54,276 nt of DNA from an uncultured Peptoniphilus sp. (GCA_902489255.1 CABTZF010000011.1:1-54276); one strand, 5' to 3'; numbered from the stretch's first letter, positions 34,427 to 44,245 are shown. Translations and numbers: made by a program. The notes: a model not told the origin generated them from the letters alone.

Positions 34427-35149
34427 TTAAGGATTACATCTTTTACAAGGTACATATCCGGAATTTATTGCTTCTTCTCTGCTATTAAAGACAACTCTGT
34501 TTTGAGGTGCAATTTTTTTTGTGGACTCACAATTTCCCAAGTGAAGTTTTTTCTTGCTGGAGTTTCCAATATATTGAGCAGTTGTTGGGATATTATAAGT
34601 GTTAAAATTACTTCCATTGCCACTAGTGTTACTCACTAAGGCATTTGAATTTGAAGCCGCTGGAATTTTTTCAGTATTTTCTTTTTTCGCTGTAACTTCT
34701 TTATTTTGTGGAGTAAAATTATATCCATTTCCAATTACTACAGTTCTATTTGCACTGTTCCAATTTACTTCTTTGTTGAACAACTCTGCAATAACCCTAA
34801 TTGGCACAAAAGTCCTGTCACTTACTATTTTTGGTGCAGCGTCCATAGGAATTTGTGTATCGTTCTTTTCGTAATATTTTTCCCCTATAAAAAATAAAAT
34901 ATTTTCCACACCATTAGAAATTGTAACTTGTTTATTTTCGGAATTCCAATCAACGCTAAGTCCTAAATTTTCTGAAACAACTCTCAAAGGGACGAGAGTT
35001 CTGCTTTCTTCTATAAAAGGTGCAGCGTCTGCCTCTACATAATTTCCATCAATCCACAATTTAATTTCACTCTCGGCAAAAGTGTTTAGTGGAATTAATA
35101 CTAATAATAAGATAAAAGTTAAAAATAATTTTCCAAATTTCTTATTCAA
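34427..35149 (-). CDS. Secreted protein with copper-amine-oxidase-N repeats and Ada-like Cys motif
   Basis: A 240-residue exported protein. A signal peptide covers the first 25 residues (KKFGKLFLTFILLLVLIPLNTFAES). Two tandem copper-amine-oxidase N-terminal-like repeats follow, each with the V-P-L/I-R-V motif (ESRTLVPLRVVSENLG and SDRTFVPIRVIAELFN). After a Ser/Asn-rich linker, the last 45 residues (KLHLGNCESTKKI ... GYVPCKRCNP) follow the Ada metal-binding pattern seen also at the end of secreted nucleases. The start is a TTG with AGGAGG seven bases upstream; a longer reading without ribosome site was not used. Probably wall-associated; function unknown. Confidence 0.75.
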   Translation of the reverse strand: MNKKFGKLFLTFILLLVLIPLNTFAESEIKLWIDGNYVEADAAPFIEESRTLVPLRVVSENLGLSVDWNSENKQVTISNGVENILFFIGEKYYEKNDTQIPMDAAPKIVSDRTFVPIRVIAELFNKEVNWNSANRTVVIGNGYNFTPQNKEVTAKKENTEKIPAASNSNALVSNTSGNGSNFNTYNIPTTAQYIGNSSKKKLHLGNCESTKKIAPQNRVVFNSREEAINSGYVPCKRCNP

Positions 35150-35195
35150 TTTTATTCCTCCTAATTTTTCGGCATATAAACCGCTTATTTGTATT

Positions 35196-35224
35196 ATTAT
35201 ATAAAATAAAATTTTTAAAAGCAA
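35196..35224 (-). promoter_or_regulatory. Promoter of the copper-amine-oxidase-N-like gene
   Basis: Minus strand TTGCTT (35224-35219), 17-base spacer, TATAAT (35201-35196), about 47 bases before the TTG start. Confidence 0.55.
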
Positions 35225-35290
35225 TTAATCTAAATAGGACAATAATAATATAATGTAAAATCAGATAGATTAGAGATTTTAATTACTAAC

Positions 35291-35299
35291 TGTTATAAT
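35291..35299 (+). promoter_or_regulatory. Extended -10 promoter element of hslO
   Basis: TGTTATAAT (35291-35299) has the TGn extension followed by the consensus -10 box, 16 bases before the hslO ATG. A clear -35 box was not seen, as is common for extended -10 promoters. Confidence 0.45.
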
Positions 35300-35315
35300 A
35301 ATAAACGGTGATGAT

Positions 35316-36236
35316 ATGGGATATATTTTAAGAGCAATAGACGAAACTGAAACTATAAAAATGTCAGCTGCCATTACTACCGATGTGGTGGAAGAGGCGG
35401 TAAAAATTCATAAATTATCCAAGACTACAAGTGCTGCCTTGGGTAGAGTTTTAACGGCGGCAGCGATTATTGGATCATGGCAAAAAAATGAGAAGGACTC
35501 AATAACTCTTTCCATTAACGGCAACGGACCGGCGGGGAAAATTGTTGCCACTTGTAAAAATGACGGATTTGTAAAAGGCTATGTGACAAATCCGGGGGCT
35601 GATCTACCAACAAGAGAATCAGATGGAAAAATTGACGTGGCAGGAATTGTTGGCGAAGGAAATTTAACTCTTGTTATTGATTCGGGAATGAAAAAACCCT
35701 ACACCGGCACAGTAAATCTTACTAGCGGGGAGATTGCAGAGGACCTTGCAGTTTATTTTCTTAAATCTGACCAAGTGCCGTCTGCAGTTGGCTTAGGAGT
35801 CTTAGTTGATGTTGACTATTCAATAAAGGCTGCCGGTGGATTTGTTATTCAGCTAATGCCGGATGCAACTGAAGAGCAAATTTCTAAGCTCGAAAAAAAT
35901 TTGAAGAGTCTTCCAAGTGTGACATCTATTTTAGATGAGTATCACTGCGCAGAAAAATTAATTGAAGTTTTGATGAAAGGCATTGATTTTAAAATTCTTG
36001 AAAAAAGAGAGATTACTTACAAGTGCAACTGTTCTCTTGAAAAAGTTGAAGATGCAATTGTTTCTATAGGTCCAAAGGAAATTGAAAATATTCTAAATGA
36101 AGATAAAAAGGCTGAAGTTCACTGTTATTTTTGTGACAAGGTCTATAATTTTAATGAAAGTGATTTAGAGAGAATGCTAAAAAAAGCAGAGGACATAAAT
36201 AAAAATAGACAAGTAATTTTCCAGGATAATTTTTAA
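35316..36236 (+). CDS. hslO: Redox-regulated chaperone Hsp33
   Basis: A 306-residue Hsp33. The core domain begins GYILRAIDETETIKMSAAITT and contains LSINGNGPAGKIVATCKNDG, PGADLPTRESDGK, YFLKSDQVPSAVGLGV. The C-terminal redox switch has the four zinc cysteines in YKCNCSLEKVEDAI and EVHCYFCDKVYNF. Oxidation releases zinc and turns on holdase activity. Here it stands alone between divergent and convergent minus-strand genes, with its own extended -10 promoter and terminator. GGTGATG lies just before the ATG. Confidence 0.96.
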   Translation: MGYILRAIDETETIKMSAAITTDVVEEAVKIHKLSKTTSAALGRVLTAAAIIGSWQKNEKDSITLSINGNGPAGKIVATCKNDGFVKGYVTNPGADLPTRESDGKIDVAGIVGEGNLTLVIDSGMKKPYTGTVNLTSGEIAEDLAVYFLKSDQVPSAVGLGVLVDVDYSIKAAGGFVIQLMPDATEEQISKLEKNLKSLPSVTSILDEYHCAEKLIEVLMKGIDFKILEKREITYKCNCSLEKVEDAIVSIGPKEIENILNEDKKAEVHCYFCDKVYNFNESDLERMLKKAEDINKNRQVIFQDNF

Positions 36237-36241
36237 AAAAG

Positions 36242-36308
36242 AAGATAGTAATGATGCTATCTTAAGCTTGTAGACAAACCCAGGATAATTTCCGGGTTTG
36301 TTGTTTTT
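36242..36308 (+). terminator. Two stem-loops ending hslO
   Basis: AAGATAG/CTATCTT (36242-36248, 36257-36263) is followed by ACAAACCC (36274-36281) pairing with GGGTTTGT (36294-36301) and then TGTTTTTT. The second hairpin is the likely intrinsic terminator. Confidence 0.85.
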
Positions 36309-36387
36309 TGCTAATAATTTATAGGATTTTTTTAATAATTTCATAATAAACAGTATAAATGGAATAATAACATATTTTTAGTTTCAC

Positions 36388-36419
36388 AAAAAAATATGGT
36401 CCAAATGTCTTGGACCATA
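36388..36419 (-). terminator. Terminator of gap
   Basis: Perfect 10-bp stem TATGGTCCAA (36395-36404) / TTGGACCATA (36410-36419), loop of five; on the minus strand it is followed by a T-run (complement of the A-rich stretch at 36388-36394). It lies 58 bases past the gap stop. Confidence 0.85.
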
Positions 36420-36476
36420 ATCATAATTTTGTTTAAAATTCATTCAAAAAAATTTTTTAATCAAAGAACCTGTTTT

Positions 36477-37490
36477 CTATAAGGATTTACAAACTTTATT
36501 TACCAAATCTATAACCCTTGAAGTGTAACCCCATTCATTGTCGTACCAGGAAACAAGCTTTACCATTTTGCCATTTACTAAAGTGAGCTTTGAATCAAAA
36601 ATTGAAGAATGAGAATCTCCGATTATATCAGTAGAAACAATATCTTCATCAGTATAGGCAAGAATTCCCTTTAGTTCATTTTCGGAAGCTTTTTTAACTG
36701 CGGCATTTATTTCTTCTTTAGATGCTTCTTTTTCCAGCTCAAATGTTACATCAACAAGCGAACCTGTAGGTACGGGAACCCTTATTGCAAATCCGGTTAA
36801 AATTCCGTCAACTTCCGGTATAACTTTACCGACTGCCTTTGCAGCTCCGGTTGTTGTGGGAATAATATTTTCAGCTCCCATTCTTGCACGTCTCATATCC
36901 TTATGGGGAGCATCGTGAATTTTTTGATCATTTGTATAGGCGTGAACTGTAGTCATAAGACCTTTTACTACTCCGAAATTTTCAAGAATAACTTTAGTAA
37001 GAGGAGCCAAACAATTTGTTGTGCATGAAGCATTTGAAATAATATCATGTTTATTTACATCATATAAATTATCATTTACACCCATTACAATTGTTATATC
37101 TTCTCCCTTTGCAGGAGAAGTCAGAACTAATTTTTTTGCACCGGCATCAATATGACCTTGGGCATCTTCTCTGTTTTTAAAAGCTCCTGAGGAGTCTATA
37201 ACTAAATCTATACCATATTTTTTCCAATCCATATCCTTTGGTGCCTTGGCTTCAATAAAAGTAATCTTCTTTCCGTCAAGAATCATACCGTCATCAACAA
37301 GTTCTAAAGTACCGGGATATTTTCTATATATGGAATCATATTTGAATAAATGTATCCTATCTTTCATTGTTTTTTCTAAATTTCTAACTGCAACATGAGT
37401 AATTTCAAAATCTTTTTCTTTTCTAAGAGCCCATATTCTAAGAGCATCTCTACCAATTCTGCCAAAGCCCATTATGGCAACATTTTTCAT
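36477..37490 (-). CDS. gap: Glyceraldehyde-3-phosphate dehydrogenase
   Basis: A 337-residue phosphorylating GAPDH. The NAD motif is MGFGRIGRDALRI (N-terminus), the catalytic cysteine is in SNASCTTNCLAPLTKVI, phosphate-binding TTTGAAKAVGKVIPE follows, and SWYDNEWGYTSRVIDLV closes the protein. It converts glyceraldehyde-3-phosphate to 1,3-bisphosphoglycerate in glycolysis. The usual pgk-tpi-gpm neighbours are absent here; the gene is a single transcription unit with AAGGAGG about eight bases before the ATG and its own terminator. Confidence 0.97.
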   Translation of the reverse strand: MKNVAIMGFGRIGRDALRIWALRKEKDFEITHVAVRNLEKTMKDRIHLFKYDSIYRKYPGTLELVDDGMILDGKKITFIEAKAPKDMDWKKYGIDLVIDSSGAFKNREDAQGHIDAGAKKLVLTSPAKGEDITIVMGVNDNLYDVNKHDIISNASCTTNCLAPLTKVILENFGVVKGLMTTVHAYTNDQKIHDAPHKDMRRARMGAENIIPTTTGAAKAVGKVIPEVDGILTGFAIRVPVPTGSLVDVTFELEKEASKEEINAAVKKASENELKGILAYTDEDIVSTDIIGDSHSSIFDSKLTLVNGKMVKLVSWYDNEWGYTSRVIDLVNKVCKSL

Positions 37491-37704
37491 TAATAAAAAC
37501 CTCCTTAAGTTTCTAGTTTTCTTAAATTATTATATCATAGGTAAATAATTTTTATTTAGGTATATGAAAGATTATTTTAAAGTAATTTAATAAATAGTTG
37601 AAAAAATTACTTGGTAAGTAAATATTTTGTAATTAAAAAATTATCTCAATTTATCCTAACAATATATTAAATATGTTAAAAAAATAAATTAAATTCATTT
37701 AATC

Positions 37705-37734
37705 TTGAATAATGCCTAAGATAAAAGTTATAAT
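37705..37734 (+). promoter_or_regulatory. Promoter of glmU-prs-pth-mfd
   Basis: TTGAAT (37705-37710), 18-base spacer, TATAAT (37729-37734), 28 bases before the glmU ATG, with AGAGGTGG as ribosome site. Confidence 0.6.
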
Positions 37735-37762
37735 GTAAGAAGAAAATAAATAGAGGTGGAAT

Positions 37763-39142
37763 ATGGAAGTATCTATTATCCTGGCTGCAGGTCAGGGCAA
37801 GAGAATGAAATCAGATAAGGCTAAGGTTTTACATGAAGTTCTTGGAAGACCTATGCTTTTTTATGTTCTGAATGCCTGTAAAGAATCAAATATTGAAAAA
37901 AATTTAGTTGTTATAGGAAATAAAAAAGAACAAATTAAAGAAGCTTTTAAAGAAGGAGATTCTTTAAAATTCATTGCTCAGCCCATGGGAAATGGCAACC
38001 CTTACGGGACAGGTTTTGCCGTTTCATGCTGTTTAGGAGAAATTGATGATGATGACAATATAATTATTTTAAATGGAGATACTCCTTTAATAAACAGTCA
38101 AACAATTGATAAATTTTTAAGTTATCACAGGTCAAAAGATAATGACCTGACCGTTTTAACAGCTGATCTTTGTGATCCTACAAATTATGGAAGAATAATT
38201 AGGGATGGAGATGCTAATGTTAAAAAAATTGTTGAGCACAAAGATGCAACAGAAAAAGAAAAACTGGTAAGGGAAATAAATTCGGGAATTTTTGCCTTTA
38301 AGGGCAAAGCATTGAAACATGCAATTTCAAAAATTGATGCCGATAATGCTCAATATGAATTGTATCTTACAGATACTTTAAAAATTTTAGTTGAAGAAAA
38401 TAAAAAAGTAGGAACTTATAAACTAAAAGATACAAGAGAAATATTAGGTGTAAATTCCAGAGCTGATCTTGCCTATGTTGAGGAAAATCTAAGGGATATT
38501 GTAAATTATGAATATATGATTAATGGGGTAACTTTAATTAATCCAAAACAAACTTATATCGAATATGGGGCATGTATAGAAGCTGATGTTACGATTTATC
38601 CCAATTCATATATTGACAAGGGTTCACATATAGAAACCGGAGCCCAAATAAAAGATTCTAAAATTATTAATTCACATATCGGCAAAAATGTAAAAATAAC
38701 CACATCTTTAATTGAAAAATCTTCTATTGGCGACGGGACAACAGTGGGACCCAATGCTCATTTAAGACCGAATTCAAAAGTTGGTAAAAATTGTAAGGTT
38801 GGAAATTTTGTGGAAATAAAAAATGCAAATATTGGCGACGGGACAAAGATGAGTCACTTGGCTTATATTGGAGATGCTGATATTGGGGCAAATGTAAATA
38901 TTGGCTGCGGGGTAATTTTTGTAAATTACGACGGCAAGAAAAAATATAGGACAAAGGTTGGCGACCATGCTTTTATAGGTTCAAATTCAAATTTAGTTGC
39001 TCCTATTGAAGTAGAAGAATATGGATATATTGCCGCAGGTTCTACAATCACAAAAAAAGTATTTAAGGGACAACTTTCTCTTGAAAGAAACGAACAAAAA
39101 AATATAGACGGATGGGTTAGCAAAAAAGGTTTTGACAAATAG
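37763..39142 (+). CDS. glmU: Bifunctional GlcNAc-1-phosphate uridyltransferase/GlcN-1-phosphate acetyltransferase
   Basis: A 459-residue two-domain enzyme making UDP-GlcNAc. The N-terminal pyrophosphorylase has LAAGQGKRMKSDKAKVLHEVLGRPM (7-31), QPMGNGNPYGTG and INSGIFAF. From about residue 255 a left-handed beta-helix acetyltransferase carries hexapeptide repeats (IGDGTTVGPNAHLRPNSKVG, VGNFVEIKNANIGDGTKMSH) and GCGVIFVNYDGKKKYRT. It supplies the substrate of MurA and the ligand sensed by YvcK. Note Q-P-M-G-N-G-N-P-Y-G-T-G where the family usually reads Q-x-x-x-x-G-T-A/G: the same motif slightly varied. Followed by prs after 11 bases. Confidence 0.96.
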   Translation: MEVSIILAAGQGKRMKSDKAKVLHEVLGRPMLFYVLNACKESNIEKNLVVIGNKKEQIKEAFKEGDSLKFIAQPMGNGNPYGTGFAVSCCLGEIDDDDNIIILNGDTPLINSQTIDKFLSYHRSKDNDLTVLTADLCDPTNYGRIIRDGDANVKKIVEHKDATEKEKLVREINSGIFAFKGKALKHAISKIDADNAQYELYLTDTLKILVEENKKVGTYKLKDTREILGVNSRADLAYVEENLRDIVNYEYMINGVTLINPKQTYIEYGACIEADVTIYPNSYIDKGSHIETGAQIKDSKIINSHIGKNVKITTSLIEKSSIGDGTTVGPNAHLRPNSKVGKNCKVGNFVEIKNANIGDGTKMSHLAYIGDADIGANVNIGCGVIFVNYDGKKKYRTKVGDHAFIGSNSNLVAPIEVEEYGYIAAGSTITKKVFKGQLSLERNEQKNIDGWVSKKGFDK

Positions 39143-39153
39143 GAGGTTAAAAA

Positions 39154-40131
39154 ATGAATCAAAACATGGGAGATATTGTTGTATTTACAGGAAATTCAAA
39201 CCATGAACTTGTAGACAACATTTGTAGAGAAATAGGAATTGAAAAAGGAAAATGTAGGGTATCAACTTTTTCTGATGGGGAAATTGCCATTGATATTGAT
39301 ATTTCGGTAAGAGGTATGGATGTTTATATTATTCAGTCAACTTCTTCACCGGTAAACAACAACTTAATGGAGCTTTTAATTTTAATGGATGCCATAAGAC
39401 GTGCATCAGCAGGAAGAATTAATGTAGTTATTCCTTACTATGGTTATGCCAGACAGGACAGAAAAACCAAAGCCAGAGAACCTATTACTTCAAAACTCGT
39501 AGCAAATTTAATTTCACAAACCGGAGCCGACAGAGTTGTTGCTATGGATCTTCATGCCGGTCAGATACAAGGATATTTTGATATTCCTGTCGATCATTTG
39601 ACAGCCATTCCATATTTGGCAAGATATTTTAAACCTATAACCGAAGGAGAAGATTTTGTTGTTGTATCTCCTGATCTTGGTGGAGTAACAAGAGCAAGGG
39701 CCTTTGCAAATGAATTGAATTTACCAATAGCAATTATTGAAAAAAGACGTCCGAAACCAAATGTAAGTGAAGTTATGAATATAATTGGAGATATTAACGG
39801 TAAAAATGCAATTTTAGTTGACGATATTATAGATACGGCAGGAACGATTTGTAAGGCTGCAGATGCTTTAATTGAAAAAGGTGCCAAGAAAGTTTACGGA
39901 TGTGCCACACATGGAGTTCTTTCCGGACCTGCACTTGAAAGGATTAAAGATTCCAATTTAGAAAAATTTGTCATAACGGATACAATTCATTTGGCAAAAG
40001 AAAAGAAGATTGATAAAATTGATATCGTTTCTGTTGCACCAATTTTTGCCTCAGCAATTAAGAGAATTAATACAAACTCTTCAGTAAGTCAAATGTTTGA
40101 AAAAAAAGATAAGGGAACGATTAATAAGTAA
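39154..40131 (+). CDS. prs: Ribose-phosphate pyrophosphokinase
   Basis: A 325-residue PRPP synthetase. GNSNHELVDNICREIG begins the protein. IIQSTSSPVNNNLMELLIL, IPYYGYARQDRK, the catalytic-loop region EKRRPKPN, and the PRPP motif ILVDDIIDTAGTICKAA all match. It makes PRPP for nucleotide, NAD and amino-acid synthesis. AGGAGG lies eight bases before the ATG. The pth GTG follows its stop directly. The glmU-prs-pth-mfd order matches Bacillus except for the missing ctc. Confidence 0.97.
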   Translation: MNQNMGDIVVFTGNSNHELVDNICREIGIEKGKCRVSTFSDGEIAIDIDISVRGMDVYIIQSTSSPVNNNLMELLILMDAIRRASAGRINVVIPYYGYARQDRKTKAREPITSKLVANLISQTGADRVVAMDLHAGQIQGYFDIPVDHLTAIPYLARYFKPITEGEDFVVVSPDLGGVTRARAFANELNLPIAIIEKRRPKPNVSEVMNIIGDINGKNAILVDDIIDTAGTICKAADALIEKGAKKVYGCATHGVLSGPALERIKDSNLEKFVITDTIHLAKEKKIDKIDIVSVAPIFASAIKRINTNSSVSQMFEKKDKGTINK

Positions 40132-40710
40132 GTGGATAATTTATTTATAATTGCAGGACTTGGAAATCCCGGGAAAGAATATGAAAAGACCAGACACAAT
40201 ATAGGTTTTTCTACGATTGATAAAATTTCTGAAAAATTGTCAATAAATATGAATAAGATTAAATTTAAGGGGCTTTGTGGAGAAGGAAGGGTCGGTCAAA
40301 ATAGGCTGATTCTTCTAAAGCCTCAAACTTTTATGAATAATTCTGGTGAATCAATAAGAATGTGCTTAGACTTTTATAAGGTACCTTCTGAAAAATTACT
40401 CATAATTGTCGATGACATAGATATTGAATTCGGTCAACTAAAGATAAAGAAAAACGGGTCTGCAGGGACTCATAATGGTTTAAAGTCAATAATTAGCCAT
40501 ATCTCAACAAAAGATTTTCCACGTATAAAAGTAGGGATAGGATATAAAATTGATGGGGAAGATTTGGCGGATTTTGTTTTATCAAGATTTACTCCAAAAG
40601 AAGCTTCTCATATAGAAAAGGCGATTGAAGCTGCAGCCGATGCAGCAATTTATATTATAGAAAATGGTATAGATAGTGCTATGAATACTTACAACAATAA
40701 AATTTATTGA
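40132..40710 (+). CDS. pth: Peptidyl-tRNA hydrolase
   Basis: A 192-residue Pth that frees tRNA from peptidyl-tRNA released by stalled ribosomes. GLGNPGKEYEKTRHNIGF (9-26) contains the catalytic histidine and Asn; LLKPQTFMNNSGES and IVDDIDIEFGQLKIKKNGSAGTHNG follow. The start is GTG immediately after the prs stop, with AAGGGAA about 15 bases before, so it probably depends on translational coupling. Length is normal. Confidence 0.95.
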   Translation: MDNLFIIAGLGNPGKEYEKTRHNIGFSTIDKISEKLSINMNKIKFKGLCGEGRVGQNRLILLKPQTFMNNSGESIRMCLDFYKVPSEKLLIIVDDIDIEFGQLKIKKNGSAGTHNGLKSIISHISTKDFPRIKVGIGYKIDGEDLADFVLSRFTPKEASHIEKAIEAAADAAIYIIENGIDSAMNTYNNKIY

Positions 40711-40719
40711 GGTGAGAAT

Positions 40720-43700
40720 TTGGATTTTTTAGTGGATATTATTAATAAACTAAGGCCCTTCGATGAAATAGAAGATGCTCTTGATAAAAACTCAAGCCCC
40801 ATTTCTGTTTACGGTACAAGTGACGGATTTTGTGGGATTTTTTCTTATGGGATTTTTCAAAAAATAAACAAAAAATTATTAGTTGTTGCACAAAACCGCT
40901 TATCCGCAAGAAATATTTATGAAGATCTTATAAACATTTCTCCTTTGAGGGTGAAATTGTATCCTGAAAAAGATATATTTTTATTTGACAGGGATTCAAA
41001 GTCAAAAACTACCTTAAAAACAAGGCTAACAACTTTGGAAAGTCTATGCGAAGATGATTGGGATATTGTTGTAACTACAATAAAGGCCCTGGGGGATAAA
41101 ATATCAACTAAAGAAGATTTTATTAAAAATACACTAAACTTAAAAAGAGGAGAAGATGTAGACGTAAATGTACTTAAAGCTCTATTGTCAGACATGGGCT
41201 ATGAAAGGTATCCACAAGTTGAAGGACTTGGACAGTTTTCTGTTAGGGGTAACATAATTGACATAGCAACAAGTAGGCAAAATTTCCGAATAGAACTTTT
41301 TGATACAGAAATAGACTCAATAAGAACTTTTGACCCGGAAAGTCAAAGGTCTATTGATTTTATAGATGAATTACAAATATTTCCGATTGTAGATATTTTA
41401 ATAAAAAAAAGTGACAAAAAAGAAGCTGCAAAAAAAATTAAAGCCGAACTTAATAAAACAAAAATAAAAGGACCGGAAAAAGAAAGACTTTTAGAAAAGT
41501 TTAATAACTATAATGAAAGACTTGAAGCTGATGAATATATACAAAATCCGGACTTAATTATCCCCTATATTGATGAAAAAAAATTGACAAATATTTTGGG
41601 CTTTATGGATAAAGATATGGTAACAGTTCTTAACGAGCCGAATCAAATTATTGAAAGAGAAAAGAGTATCGAAGAAGAAAATTCCATTTCAATAAGCGAT
41701 ATGATAGTATTTGGAGAAGCTCTTCCCGGACATCAAAAAATTTATTATTCTTATTTGAATATAATTGATGAATTAAAGAAAAGAAATTTAATATGTTTAA
41801 ATTCACTTTTAACTTCGCCCAAAGAATTTAGACCTAAGACCGTAGTTAATTTTAAGATGAAGTCTATTACAAAGTATAGGTCAAAAATAAAATTGTTTAA
41901 GGAAGACTTGGATTATTATTTGGAAAATAATTTTAAGATAATCCTTTTAGGAGGAAATTATAAAAGGGCAAAAAGGCTTTATGATTTTTTAAAAGACCTG
42001 GGCTTAAGTGTAAGTTTTAAAGAAAAAAGAGATACTGAAATACCAGGTGGATTAGTTGTTACAACAGGTTCCCTAAATGCAGGTTGTGAATTTTCCCTAT
42101 CTAAAATTGTAATTATAAACTATTCAGAAATATATGGCACTTACAGGGAGAAGAAAAAATCCTCAAAGAAAAAAAGTAAAACTCTAAATTTTCAAGATTT
42201 GCATATTGGAGATTATGTAGTTCATAGTTCCCATGGTATAGGAAAATACATAGGAACCCAGCAACTTGAAGTTTCGGGAATTAAAAGAGCCTATATAGTT
42301 ATAAAATATTATGGAGAAGATAAACTTTTTTTGCCTATAGAATCTTTGGACCTAATTTATAAATATATAGGAGATGAAAAAAAACCTCCAAAACTTAATA
42401 AGTTAAATTCACAGGATTGGGTCAAAACAAAGAGAAAAGCAAAGAAATCAATTGATGATATGGCAGAGGATTTAATAAAACTTTATGCAGCCAGACAAGC
42501 TAAAGAAGGTTTTGCTTTTTCAAAAGATTCTAACTTTCAAAGAGAATTTGAAGATGCTTTTATATATGAAGAAACAGATGGGCAACTTTTAAGTTCGGAA
42601 GAAATAAAAAAAGACATGGAAGACCACCACCCTATGGACAGACTTCTTTGTGCGGATGTTGGTTACGGAAAGACGGAAGTAGCTCTTCGTGCAGCTTTTA
42701 AAGCTATCCTTGACGGCAAACAAGTTGCTTTTTTAGTGCCTACTACCATCCTTGCCCAGCAACATTATAATACTATGGTTGAAAGGTTTAAAGATTTTCC
42801 TGTAGAAGTAGGAATCCTTTCAAGATTCAGAACAAAAAAAGAACAAAAAGAAGATATAAAAAAAATCCAAGCCGGAATAATTGATATAGTTGTAGGAACT
42901 CACAGAATTCTTTCCAAAGATGTTATATTTAAAGATTTGGGACTTTTAATAATTGATGAAGAGCAAAGGTTTGGTGTTCGTCACAAGGAAAAGTTAAAAA
43001 TGCTTAAGGAGAATATTGACACATTAACTCTTTCTGCAACACCTATACCCAGAACCTTGCAAATGTCAATGATTGGAATTAGAGATATGTCAGTTATTGA
43101 AGAACCTCCGGAAGAAAGATTTCCTGTAACAACTTATGTATTAGAATACAATCCCCTAATGGTTAGGGAAGCAATTTTAAAAGAAGTTGAAAGAGGCGGG
43201 CAAGTTTATTTTGTTTATAATATTGTTGCCAATATGGAATATAAATTGAAGGAATTAAGAGATCTTGTGCCGGAAGCTTCTTTTGCCATGGCAAATGGTC
43301 AAATGAGTGAAACACTTTTAGAAGATACTATGCTTGATTTTTTAAAGGGAAATGTTGATGTGCTTTTATGTTCAACAATCATAGAAACCGGTATGGATGT
43401 GCAAAATGCAAATACTATGATAGTAACAGATTCAAACAAGTTAGGCTTATCTCAACTCTATCAATTAAGAGGAAGAATTGGCAGGTCATCAAAAGTTGCA
43501 TATGCATATTTTACCTATGAAAAAGATGTTTCAATTTCAGAAATAGCTCAAAAAAGATTAAAGGCTATTAAAGAATTTACAGAATTTGGAAGCGGATTTA
43601 AAATAGCCTTAAGAGATTTGGAGATAAGAGGAAGCGGTTCTATTTTAGGGGCAAAACAACATGGACATATAGATCAAATCGGCTACGATCTCTATATGAA

Positions 43701-44193
43701 ATACCTGACTAGAGCAGTAGAAAAACTCAAAGGAATAGAGGTGGAAGAAGAAATTGAAAGCACAATAGACTTGAGAGTGGATTCTTATATACCTAAAACT
43801 TATATAGAAGATGATATTTTAAGGCTGGAAGTTTATAAAAAAATATCTGTTCTTGAATCTGAAGAAGAGTACAGTGACCTTGTAGATGAATTGATAGACA
43901 GATTTTCAGAACCTCCAAAAGAATTATTAAATCTTATGGATATTTCTCTATTAAGGTATAAGGCTTCAAAAGCAAATATTATTTCAATAATTCAAAATGA
44001 AGACTCTTATAGGATAAAGCTCAAAGGACAACTAAATATAGGTTTAATTAAAGAACTGGGTGAAAATTATAAAAAAATAAGTTATGAATTAGGTAAAAAT
44101 TCGGAAATAATCTTAAAAGACTTAAAATACCCGATAGAAGACCTAAAAAAAGCCACAATAATAATAAATTCACAAAAAAATCACAACAAATAG
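40720..44193 (+). CDS. mfd: Transcription-repair coupling factor
   Basis: An 1157-residue Mfd that displaces stalled RNA polymerase and recruits UvrA. In order: UvrB-like N-terminal domain (FSVRGNIIDIATS near 175), RNA-polymerase-interacting domain (LHIGDYVVHSSHGIGKYIG near 495), RecG-like motor with Walker A ADVGYGKTEVALRAAFK, DEEQRFGVRHKEKLK, SATPIPRTLQMSM, TIIETGMDVQNANT and QLRGRIGRS, then TRCF domain DLRVDSYIPKTYIEDD. The start is TTG, preceded by GAGGTGAG. It is last in the glmU operon. Confidence 0.97.
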   Translation: MDFLVDIINKLRPFDEIEDALDKNSSPISVYGTSDGFCGIFSYGIFQKINKKLLVVAQNRLSARNIYEDLINISPLRVKLYPEKDIFLFDRDSKSKTTLKTRLTTLESLCEDDWDIVVTTIKALGDKISTKEDFIKNTLNLKRGEDVDVNVLKALLSDMGYERYPQVEGLGQFSVRGNIIDIATSRQNFRIELFDTEIDSIRTFDPESQRSIDFIDELQIFPIVDILIKKSDKKEAAKKIKAELNKTKIKGPEKERLLEKFNNYNERLEADEYIQNPDLIIPYIDEKKLTNILGFMDKDMVTVLNEPNQIIEREKSIEEENSISISDMIVFGEALPGHQKIYYSYLNIIDELKKRNLICLNSLLTSPKEFRPKTVVNFKMKSITKYRSKIKLFKEDLDYYLENNFKIILLGGNYKRAKRLYDFLKDLGLSVSFKEKRDTEIPGGLVVTTGSLNAGCEFSLSKIVIINYSEIYGTYREKKKSSKKKSKTLNFQDLHIGDYVVHSSHGIGKYIGTQQLEVSGIKRAYIVIKYYGEDKLFLPIESLDLIYKYIGDEKKPPKLNKLNSQDWVKTKRKAKKSIDDMAEDLIKLYAARQAKEGFAFSKDSNFQREFEDAFIYEETDGQLLSSEEIKKDMEDHHPMDRLLCADVGYGKTEVALRAAFKAILDGKQVAFLVPTTILAQQHYNTMVERFKDFPVEVGILSRFRTKKEQKEDIKKIQAGIIDIVVGTHRILSKDVIFKDLGLLIIDEEQRFGVRHKEKLKMLKENIDTLTLSATPIPRTLQMSMIGIRDMSVIEEPPEERFPVTTYVLEYNPLMVREAILKEVERGGQVYFVYNIVANMEYKLKELRDLVPEASFAMANGQMSETLLEDTMLDFLKGNVDVLLCSTIIETGMDVQNANTMIVTDSNKLGLSQLYQLRGRIGRSSKVAYAYFTYEKDVSISEIAQKRLKAIKEFTEFGSGFKIALRDLEIRGSGSILGAKQHGHIDQIGYDLYMKYLTRAVEKLKGIEVEEEIESTIDLRVDSYIPKTYIEDDILRLEVYKKISVLESEEEYSDLVDELIDRFSEPPKELLNLMDISLLRYKASKANIISIIQNEDSYRIKLKGQLNIGLIKELGENYKKISYELGKNSEIILKDLKYPIEDLKKATIIINSQKNHNK

Positions 44194-44245
44194 TAACTTT
44201 TAGTGTATAATAAAGATGTTTTAGAAAAAGAGAAGGAGTAGATGT

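Noticed and set aside
36222..36291. CCAGGATAATTT appearing both at the end of hslO and in its terminator
   Set aside because: A short two-copy word 60 bases apart with no structure of its own; likely coincidence or a tiny local duplication.
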